From positions 1-35,703 of the forward strand of contig DATILL010000045.1 in the NCBI GenBank assembly GCA_035476575.1: DNA of 35,703 bases, written 5' to 3'. The DNA comes from DATILL01 sp035476575 (GTDB lineage Bacteria > Actinomycetota > Actinomycetes > Mycobacteriales > JACQDL01). A model generated the notes under the pieces. The model searched no databases and was not told where the DNA came from. It saw only the letters and a program-made list of their open reading frames with translations. The position numbers and the translations under genes are program-made. This document shows, piece after piece, positions 22,734 to 29,155 of this stretch (position 1 is the stretch's first letter; each line of letters opens with the position of its first letter).

Positions 22734-24232
22734 CCGATCTGCGTACCGAGGTCGTTGTGGTGGGCGCCGGACCGGTCGGTCTCGCGCTCGCTGGTGAGCT
22801 GCGCCTGGCCGGCGTCGACGTCACGGTCCTCGAGCGGCGTACGGCTCCGTCCGGCGAGTCCAGGGCCTCGACCCTGCACGCCCGGACGATGGAGATCCTG
22901 GACAGCCGGGGGCTGCTGGCACAGGTCGGTACCCCGCCGCATGAACCGATGGGGCACCTCGCCGGGATCCCGCTCGACCTCACCCTGCCCAGCGGGTACC
23001 CGGGACAGTGGAAGGTGCCGCAGACCCGGATGGAGGAGATCCTGCACTCGTGGGCACGGTCGCTGGGCGCGCGGATCCGGCGCGGGCACCGGCTGCACTC
23101 GGTCGTCGCCGAAGCGGAGGACGTCGAGGCCGTCGCGGTCGGGCCGGCGGGGCCGGTCCGGGTCTCGGCCCGGTACCTGGTCGGTTGCGACGGCGAGGAC
23201 AGCACGACGCGCCGGCTGCTCGGGGTACGGTTCCCCGGGCACGACGGCCGGCGGCGGCTGCTACGGGCGGACGTGGCCGGGATCGAGATCCCGAACCGGC
23301 GGTTCCAGCGGTTGGCGCGGGGGCTCGCCATCGCCGCCCGGCGCGGGGACGGGGTGACCCGGGTGATGGTGCACGAGCTCGGCCCGGTCGCGGGCGGGCC
23401 TGGGCCCGATGCCGGCCCGGCCTCGGGTGAGCCCGGGTTCGCCGCGGTGGCCGATGCCTGGGAGCGGGTGACCGGGGAGGACATCCGCGGCGGTGAACCG
23501 CTGTGGGTCAACGCCTTCGACGACGCGAGCCGGCAGTTGTCGGCGTACCGGCACGGCCGGGTGCTGTTCGCGGGCGATGCCGCGCACCGGCAGATGCCGA
23601 TCGGCGGCCAGGCCCTGAACCTCGGCCTGCAGGACGCGTTCAACCTCGGCTGGAAGCTCGGGAACCGGCTGCACGGCGGCAACACTGACGAGCTGCTGGA
23701 GACGTACCACACCGAGCGGCACGCGGCCGGCCGGCGAACCCTGGCCAACATCGCCGCGCAGGCGGAGCTGCTGCTCGGCGGGCCCGAGGTCGAGCCGCTC
23801 CGTACGGTCGTCGCCGAGCTCGTCCGGATCGAGGCGACCCGCCGGCACCTCGCGGGCACGATCTCGGGCCTGGACGTCCGGTACGACGTCGGCCCCGGCG
23901 ACCATCCGCTGCTCGGGGCCCGGCTGCCGAACTTGTGCCTGTGCACACCCGCCCGGGTCAGCACGACGGCACTGCTGCGCACCGGCCGTGGGCTGCTGCT
24001 CGATCTGGCCGGGAACGCCGGCCGCCGGGCCGAGCTGTCCCGGCTGGCCGAGGGGTGGTCCGGCCGGGTGGACCCGATCGTCGCCGGGCTCGACGCCGGC
24101 TCCGCGGGGGCGGTGGAGCCCGGTCGGCTGCTGGTCCGACCAGACGGGTACGTCGCCTGGGCCGGCGACGGGGACGCCGACCCGCGGCCCGCCCTGCGAC
24201 GCTGGTTCGGCGCACCCGCCGTACCGACCTGA
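22730..24232 (+). CDS. FAD-dependent polyketide monooxygenase (UrdM-type position)
   Basis: The 500-residue protein is the third PHBH-fold hydroxylase of the cluster. VVVVGAGPVGLALAGELRL binds FAD, GCDGEDSTTRRLLG is the DG motif, VLFAGDAAHRQMPIGGQ is the second FAD motif, and a thioredoxin-like domain follows. Compared with the PgaE-like gene it has lost or altered several blocks and has a Gly/Pro-rich loop (AGGPGPDAGPASGEPG). In urdamycin and gaudimycin clusters the gene at this position (urdM, pgaM) encodes an oxygenase joined to a C-terminal short-chain reductase; here the protein ends after the oxygenase. The missing reductase activity may be absent or encoded elsewhere. It is translationally coupled to the aromatase gene by a four-base overlap. 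Confidence 0.9.
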   Translation: MTDLRTEVVVVGAGPVGLALAGELRLAGVDVTVLERRTAPSGESRASTLHARTMEILDSRGLLAQVGTPPHEPMGHLAGIPLDLTLPSGYPGQWKVPQTRMEEILHSWARSLGARIRRGHRLHSVVAEAEDVEAVAVGPAGPVRVSARYLVGCDGEDSTTRRLLGVRFPGHDGRRRLLRADVAGIEIPNRRFQRLARGLAIAARRGDGVTRVMVHELGPVAGGPGPDAGPASGEPGFAAVADAWERVTGEDIRGGEPLWVNAFDDASRQLSAYRHGRVLFAGDAAHRQMPIGGQALNLGLQDAFNLGWKLGNRLHGGNTDELLETYHTERHAAGRRTLANIAAQAELLLGGPEVEPLRTVVAELVRIEATRRHLAGTISGLDVRYDVGPGDHPLLGARLPNLCLCTPARVSTTALLRTGRGLLLDLAGNAGRRAELSRLAEGWSGRVDPIVAGLDAGSAGAVEPGRLLVRPDGYVAWAGDGDADPRPALRRWFGAPAVPT

Positions 24233-24246
24233 AGGAGAGGCAACCC

Positions 24247-25791
24247 GTGCGGCAACGCGTGAACGAGCTGGCCGAGATCAAGCGCTCGGTGCACCTCGGG
24301 GGGAACCCGGAAGGCACCGAGCGCCAGCACACCAAGGGCAAGCTGACGGTCCGCGAGCGGATCGACCTGCTGCTGGACGAGGGGTCCTTCCAGGAGGTCG
24401 AGCCGTTGCGGCGGCATCAGGCGACCGGCTTCGGCCTGGAGGCGAAGCGGCCGCACACCGACGGCGTGGTCACCGGATGGGGGACGGTGCACGGGCGGAC
24501 CGTGTTCGTCTACGCGCACGACTTCCGGATCTTCGGAGGCGCGCTCGGCGCCGCGCACGCCCAGAAGATCCACAAGATCATGGACCTGGCCCTCGCCGCC
24601 GGCGCGCCCCTGGTCAGCCTCAACGACGGCGCCGGCGCCCGCATCCAGGAGGGCGTGACGGCGCTGGCCGGGTACGGCGGGATCTTCCAGCGCAACACCC
24701 GCGCCTCCGGGGTCATCCCGCAGATCAGCGTCATGCTCGGCCCGTGCGCCGGCGGCGCCGCCTACGCGCCCGCGCTGACCGATTTCGTCTTCATGGTCCG
24801 CGGCATCGCGCAGATGTTCATCACCGGTCCGGACGTCGTCCAGGCGTCGACCGGCGAACAGGTCACCCAGAACGGCCTGGGCGGCGCCGACGTGCATGCC
24901 GAGATATCCGGCGTCTGCCACTTCGCCCACGACGACGAGGCCTCCTGCATGGAGGAGGTCCGCTACCTGCTCTGGCTCCTCCCACAGAACAACCGCGAGC
25001 TGCCCCCGCCGCAGCCGACCGCCGACCCGGTGGACCGGCGCTGCGACGCGTTGCTGGACCTGGTCCCCGTCGAGAGCAACCGCCCGTACGACATACGAGC
25101 GGTGATCGAGGAGATCGTCGACGACGGCGACTACCTGGAGGTCCACGAACGCTGGGCCACCAACATCGTCGTCGTGCTGGCCCGGCTGGGTGGTCAGGTC
25201 GTCGGGATCGTCGCGAACCAGCCGAACACACTTGCCGGCGTCCTGGACATCGACGCCAGCGAGAAAGCTGGCCGGTTCGTGCAGATGTGCGACGCCTTCA
25301 ACATCCCGATCATCACGCTGGTGGACGTGCCCGGCTTCCTGCCCGGGGTCGGCCAGGAGCACAGCGGGATCATCCGGCACGGCGCCAAGCTGTTGTACGC
25401 GTACTGCAACGCGACGGTGCCGCGGATCCAGGTGATCCTGCGCAAGGCGTACGGCGGGGCCTACATCGTGATGGACTCGCGCTCCGTCGGCGCCGACCTG
25501 TCCTACGCCTGGCCGACCAACGAGATCGCGGTGATGGGCGCCGAGGGGGCAGCCAACGTGATCTTTCGCCGTCAGATCGCAGCCGCGGACAGCCCGGAGG
25601 CGACGCGCCAACGCCTGGTCAAGGAGTACCGCGCGGAGCTCATGCACCCCTACTACGCGGCCGAACGCGGCCTGATCGACGACGTGATCGAGCCCGCCGC
25701 GACCCGGACGGTCCTGATCCGGTCGCTGGACATGCTCCGCACCAAGCACGCCGACCTGCCGAGCCGCAAGCACGGCAACCCACCGCACTGA
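24247..25791 (+). CDS. Acyl-CoA carboxylase beta subunit (carboxyltransferase)
   Basis: The 514-residue protein is a biotin-dependent carboxyltransferase with N and C crotonase-like domains (about 10-255 and 280-500). GPCAGGAAYAPAL (165-177) forms the first oxyanion site and RKAYGGAYIVMDS (399-411) the second. Ile407 occupies the position that decides substrate choice in Streptomyces: Asp in propionyl-specific PccB, Ile in AccB, which also takes acetyl-CoA. It should therefore be able to make malonyl-CoA, the extender needed by the PKS. GAAGGAGAGG precedes GTG 24247; the frame is open further upstream but overlaps the monooxygenase. It probably works with the epsilon subunit at 17416-17637 and a genomic alpha subunit. 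Confidence 0.93.
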   Translation: MRQRVNELAEIKRSVHLGGNPEGTERQHTKGKLTVRERIDLLLDEGSFQEVEPLRRHQATGFGLEAKRPHTDGVVTGWGTVHGRTVFVYAHDFRIFGGALGAAHAQKIHKIMDLALAAGAPLVSLNDGAGARIQEGVTALAGYGGIFQRNTRASGVIPQISVMLGPCAGGAAYAPALTDFVFMVRGIAQMFITGPDVVQASTGEQVTQNGLGGADVHAEISGVCHFAHDDEASCMEEVRYLLWLLPQNNRELPPPQPTADPVDRRCDALLDLVPVESNRPYDIRAVIEEIVDDGDYLEVHERWATNIVVVLARLGGQVVGIVANQPNTLAGVLDIDASEKAGRFVQMCDAFNIPIITLVDVPGFLPGVGQEHSGIIRHGAKLLYAYCNATVPRIQVILRKAYGGAYIVMDSRSVGADLSYAWPTNEIAVMGAEGAANVIFRRQIAAADSPEATRQRLVKEYRAELMHPYYAAERGLIDDVIEPAATRTVLIRSLDMLRTKHADLPSRKHGNPPH

Positions 25792-25841
25792 CCCACCGCG
25801 CTGGCTCCCGCACTGACCCACCGCACTGACCCACCGCACTG
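25778..25841 (+). repeat. Five-unit tandem repeat at the carboxylase-beta 3' end
   Basis: ACCCACCGCACTG (13 bases) occurs five times in succession: three exact copies, one with a single change and one 12-base degenerate copy. The first unit encodes the last residues and the stop of the beta subunit. The remaining four extend 50 bases into the intergenic region. It is the same kind of tail duplication as after the CLF gene. Confidence 0.9.
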
Positions 25842-26242
25842 GGAGCTTGCCGGCACGTAGGGTGCGCCACGCCGGCTGATGCCCGGCGCGCTGCCCCTCC
25901 CGCTCTGGCGGGGCCTTGATCTGTCATCTTGCGCAGCTCGGCAACTACGCTCGTCCATGCACGTGCTTTCACTACCTCGATGACGAGGCAGAGCCGGACG
26001 CACCAACCCCAAGGCTCGAGTTACCACAGGTTCCTTGCTGCCGGCCGGTTCAGGGGGATCTGCCCACGAAGACGGTTCGGATGGGCCCGCCATCGTGCCG
26101 ACCTCCTCCCCAGGAACAGCCGGGCGCACCCTGCGTCCGGTCTCCCGGCCGGGGAGGCCGACTGGAAGACCGACTTTCCCGAGAGGCCGTGCCGGAGGGT
26201 CGTTGCGGTAGTGGACGGCTAGCCGGCGGTACGGTTCCGGGC
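25842..26242. other. Gene-free stretch at the right border of the cluster
   Basis: About 400 bases between the tail repeat and the antitoxin gene. Frames are short and unlike proteins. A weak inverted pair, GCCGGC at about 25849 and 25872, could help terminate the PKS transcript. No attachment site or insertion element was found. Confidence 0.4.
26230..26235 (+). promoter_or_regulatory. -10 element TACGGT, probable leaderless promoter
   Basis: TACGGT ends seven bases before the antitoxin ATG, and there is no ribosome binding site between. This is the geometry of a leaderless transcript. No clear -35 box is visible. Confidence 0.35.
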
Positions 26243-26548
26243 ATGACCGGTGCCACGCCTCACCCCGGTGGGGAGATCCCGTTCGACCAGGCCCCCGGGC
26301 TGGCGGAGCTGGCGGAGCGAGCTGACCGGCACGAGCGGCTGCGCCTGGTCCGCGGCGGTGTGGCGTCCGCGCTCGTGGTGATGACCGAGGACGACTATGA
26401 CCAGGCCGTCCAGGACACCGCGGATCTGCAGTTGTGCCGGGAGCTGTTGTCCCGCATCGAGCCCCTCGACTCAGCCCAGGCCGAGGCAGAGCACGCCGCG
26501 ACCGTAGCCTTCCTAGACGGGATCCTGAGCCGCACGAGCCGCCCGTGA
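26243..26548 (+). CDS. Phd/YefM-like antitoxin
   Basis: The 101-residue protein resembles antitoxins of the Phd/YefM group. The middle part ERLRLVRGGVASALVVMTEDDYDQAVQD matches the family's strand-turn-helix (typical: VTRNGRPVAVLVSADDYE). The acidic, helical C-terminus (LLSRIEPLDSAQAEAEHAATVAFLD) is the toxin-binding tail. It lies outside the biosynthetic operons and overlaps the next frame by four bases (GTGA), as toxin-antitoxin pairs usually do. Autoregulation by the complex is expected from the family. No operator palindrome is obvious. Confidence 0.65.
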   Translation: MTGATPHPGGEIPFDQAPGLAELAERADRHERLRLVRGGVASALVVMTEDDYDQAVQDTADLQLCRELLSRIEPLDSAQAEAEHAATVAFLDGILSRTSRP

Positions 26549-26763
26549 GCTACCGGGTACGCCGCGGCCCCGGAGTCACCCAGGCGATCGAACGACTGTT
26601 GAGCGCAACCGAGGGGCTGCACCGGCTCCACCTGGACCGGCTCGACCCGGACACCCGGCGGTCCCTGCGGTACCGGATCCTCTACCGGATCAACGACAGG
26701 GACCTGGTCGTCATCGTCGTGGCTGTCGGCGCGATGCCACGGCCGAGCCGCAGGAGGCCCTGA
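26545..26763 (+). CDS. Short RelE/ParE-like toxin, possibly degenerate
   Basis: The 72-residue product starts at a GTG overlapping the antitoxin stop. SYRVRRGPGVTQAIERLL is RelE-like, and LRYRILYRINDRDLVVIVVAVGAM matches the C-terminal strands of RelE/ParE toxins (typical: YRVLYEIDDDTVTVLAVGHR). It is shorter than normal (85-90 residues): the central segment with the Gly-x-Trp-Arg turn is missing, and the usual His-Arg near the C-terminus is replaced by Met-Pro-Arg-Pro. It may be inactive. Confidence 0.6.
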   Translation: MSYRVRRGPGVTQAIERLLSATEGLHRLHLDRLDPDTRRSLRYRILYRINDRDLVVIVVAVGAMPRPSRRRP

Positions 26764-27563
26764 CGCGGCGTGCTGAACGCCGACGAGGCCCCAGAGTAGC
26801 GAGGCTGGTGAATGGCCCAACAGATCGTGAAGGATTAGCACGACGCCATCCGCCGCGCTTACGCCGACGACATGCCCGTCGGCGCCCCACTCGACCGGCA
26901 CGACGACGTACGCACCACCCTCCGCTACTACGAACGCCGCGGCGCAAACGAATGCAACGCGAAACCATGACCGCCGACCTCGCCCGAGTCCTTCACCGCC
27001 GTCCCAGATGCCCTACGCACCACCCTCTCGGCAACCCCGCTCGGGTCTCCCCGCCCTCGTCTATGGTCCGGACGCGCTCGGGCAAGAGGCCCCGTTGCCG
27101 CAGGGGCCTTACCCCCTTGATCGAGGCGGACGCGGGGGCTGGTCGAGGTGTTGCCGGCGCCTACCTCCCACTCGGTCCGGCCCATCGGCAGGTTGCTGCC
27201 GAGCTCTCTCCACGGACCTGGCCTCCGGGGCAAAGTGGCTGCGCCCCTGCTCGTGGCCGCTGTGGCCTGCTCCGCCGCCCGCCCGGGGCCACCGGCCCGA
27301 GAGGTGCGACGAGCTGGCGACAGGCCATGGTGAGTCCTTCGAGTGTTTCGTCACTCGGATTTGACGGAACTTCGGGTGACGTGCCGTCACGGGTGGGGGG
27401 AGGTGGTGCAGCGGCGGGGGCGTCTGGTGGGCTGGGCATGGTTGTGTGTGTCGACGACGGCGGCCGTGGGTGGGCCAGGTCGAGCCGGCGCCAGTGACGG
27501 GCAGCGCCAAGCCCGGGGCAGGGCCACCCGGCGGCGCGTGGCCGCCGAGGCACCGCCCATGGG
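26764..27563. other. 800-base region without an intact gene, with a possible relic frame
   Basis: No complete gene is supported. The frame 26839-26970 on the plus strand reads HDAIRRAYADDMPVGAPLD and then RHDDVRTTLRYYERRG. The last part vaguely recalls the C-terminus of tyrosine recombinases or a helix-turn-helix. It has an in-frame TAG directly upstream and no start, so at most it is a fragment. The rest is Pro/Arg-rich noise up to the solute-binding protein stop at 27564. Confidence 0.35.
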
Positions 27564-28445
27564 CTAGCAGGGAGCGGGGACGGGCCGCTCTGGGATGCTG
27601 ACCCCGACCTTGCCGAGGGTCCGGGTGAACGCCCGGGTCCATTCGCCGTCGCTCTCGGCCTCGATGATGGTGTCGGTGAGGAACCGGCAGAAGGCCAGGT
27701 CACCCTTCATGTAGCCGATGCCGTAGCGCTCCTCGGTAAAGGGCTGGCCGACGACACTGAGCCTGTCCGGCTGTTGCGCGGCGTAGACGGACAGGATCGC
27801 GTCGTCGGTGGTGACGGCGTCGACGGCGTCGGCGGACCTGCTCAGCAGCAGCTTGACGCATTCGGTGTAGGTCGCGAGCCCCACCGGCCGTGCCCCATAC
27901 GTCGCCTGCACAGTCGTGATCGAGGTGGAGCCGGCGACAGAGCACACCCTGACACCGGCGAGCTTGTCCGGTCCGGTGATTCTGTCCTGGTCCTCCTTGC
28001 GGACCAGGATCCGCTGGCCAGTCACGAAGTACGGCCCGGCCTGCCCGACCTTCTTGCTGCGTTCGGGAGTAATGGAGTATGTCGCGATGACAATGTCCAC
28101 CCGTCCCGAGGTGATGGCATCTTCCCGCTCTTTCGAGACGGTCTCGACGTAGTTGATCTGGCTTGGTTCGAGGCCGAGCCGGGCCGCGACAATTTTGGCC
28201 ATCTCAATGTCGAACCCCTCGAGCTGTCCGGTGGCGAGGTTCCGGAAGCCTTCGCCGGGCTGGTCGAACTTGACCCCGACGATGATCTTGCCGGCCTGGT
28301 GGATCCGGTCCATCGTGCTGCCGGGCGCGAACTGTACCGACGTGCGGTGGGTGCACCCCGCCAGCGTCACGGCGAGGACCGCCGCGCACACCCAGGCACA
28401 CACCGAAGTCACCCGCCCCGGTGCCGTGACCCTGGTCCGGTTCAT
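27564..28445 (-). CDS. Amino-acid-type solute-binding lipoprotein (SBP_bac_3)
   Basis: The 293-residue protein is a family 3 periplasmic-type solute-binding protein, normally the receptor of polar amino-acid ABC importers. The signal peptide ends in the lipobox LAGC, with lipidation at Cys31. IIVGVKFDQPGEGFRN, LEGFDIEMAKIVAARLG and VDIVIATYSITPERSKKVG are classic family segments, followed by the hinge (VAGSTSITTVQA). No permease or ATPase gene is nearby. Instead, the gene overlaps the stop of the response regulator gene by four bases and is the last cistron of the kinase-regulator operon. It may deliver ligand information to the kinase instead of, or in addition to, transport. Confidence 0.9.
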   Translation of the reverse strand: MNRTRVTAPGRVTSVCAWVCAAVLAVTLAGCTHRTSVQFAPGSTMDRIHQAGKIIVGVKFDQPGEGFRNLATGQLEGFDIEMAKIVAARLGLEPSQINYVETVSKEREDAITSGRVDIVIATYSITPERSKKVGQAGPYFVTGQRILVRKEDQDRITGPDKLAGVRVCSVAGSTSITTVQATYGARPVGLATYTECVKLLLSRSADAVDAVTTDDAILSVYAAQQPDRLSVVGQPFTEERYGIGYMKGDLAFCRFLTDTIIEAESDGEWTRAFTRTLGKVGVSIPERPVPAPC

Positions 28446-29110
28446 CGGTCGTCGCTGCTTCCCAGGCCGGCGTCCCGGGCCTTCGCCACAGCTTCCGCGC
28501 GGTCGTGGACCCGCAGCTTGGTGAAGATCGTGGAGACGTGGTTGCGAACGGTCTTCTCAGACAGGTCGAGCCGGCTGGCGATGTCGTGGTTGCCGCGCCC
28601 GTCGGCGAGCAGCCGGTACACCTCCAGCTCACGCTCGGTGAGCTGGGGGAACGCCCGGGCGACGTTGTCCCGCCGTTCGCGGGTGAAGTGTTCGGTGATC
28701 CGGCGGTGGACCGCGGCGTCATAGACAGCCTCGCCGGAGGCGACCGCGAGCACGGCGCGGACGATCTCCATCCGGTTGGCGCCCTTCAGCAGGTAGCCGC
28801 GGACGCCCGCGCCCAGTGCCCGCTGCAGCATCCGGTCGTCCTCGTGCATGGTGAGCACGATGACGTGAACACCCGGGTGGCGGGCGAGGATGCCCGCCGT
28901 GGCGGCGGCCCCGTCCATCCCCGGCATGACCAGATCGGTGAGGACGACGTCAGGGGTGGTGTGCTCGACCACGGCGAGCAGCTCCTCGCCGCTGGCGGCC
29001 TCGCCGACGATCTCCACCTCACCGGCATCGGCCAACGCGACCCGCAGGCCGTAGAGGAACATCGGGTGGTCGTCGGCGATGACGACCCGGACGGGCGCTG
29101 CTGTGGTCAC
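28442..29110 (-). CDS. NarL/FixJ-family response regulator
   Basis: The 222-residue regulator has a receiver domain (about 7-122) with the acidic pair Asp13/Asp14, phospho-acceptor Asp59 (LTDLVMPGMDG), Thr87 and Lys109 (YLLKGA), and a LuxR-type helix-turn-helix (about 155-215: LTERELEVYRLLADGRGN, SEKTVRNHVSTIFTKL). The pocket is complete. The start is GTG 29110 with GGAG five bases upstream. Two further copies of this ribosome-binding-site/GTG unit precede it as a tandem repeat. It is the partner of the histidine kinase immediately upstream. Confidence 0.95.
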   Translation of the reverse strand: MTTAAPVRVVIADDHPMFLYGLRVALADAGEVEIVGEAASGEELLAVVEHTTPDVVLTDLVMPGMDGAAATAGILARHPGVHVIVLTMHEDDRMLQRALGAGVRGYLLKGANRMEIVRAVLAVASGEAVYDAAVHRRITEHFTRERRDNVARAFPQLTERELEVYRLLADGRGNHDIASRLDLSEKTVRNHVSTIFTKLRVHDRAEAVAKARDAGLGSSDDR

Positions 29111-29155
29111 TGCTGCTCCAAGGTCACTGCGGCTCCAAGGTCACTGCTGCTCCAG
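29105..29155 (-). repeat. Three-copy 17-bp repeat forming chained start/stop overlaps
   Basis: GGTCACTGCTGCTCCAA (plus-strand sense) occurs at 29105-29121, 29122-29138 and 29139-29155 with one change each in the second and third copies. Read on the minus strand, each unit contains GGAG followed by CAGCAGTGACC or CCGCAGTGACC, i.e. a ribosome binding site plus GTG start. The kinase stop overlaps the GTG at 29144. That GTG opens a six-codon frame (MTLEPQ) whose stop overlaps the GTG at 29127. This opens another six-codon frame (MTLEQQ) whose stop overlaps the regulator's GTG at 29110. Confidence 0.9.

Noticed and set aside
23935..24246. Upstream extension of the carboxylase beta frame
   Set aside because: It overlaps the monooxygenase gene; GTG 24247 has GAAGGAGAGG in front and gives the normal family N-terminus.
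22603..25839. Minus-strand open frame of 1078 codons
   Set aside because: It is antisense to the monooxygenase and carboxylase genes, with composition typical of the antisense frame of high-GC genes, and no motif or ribosome binding site.
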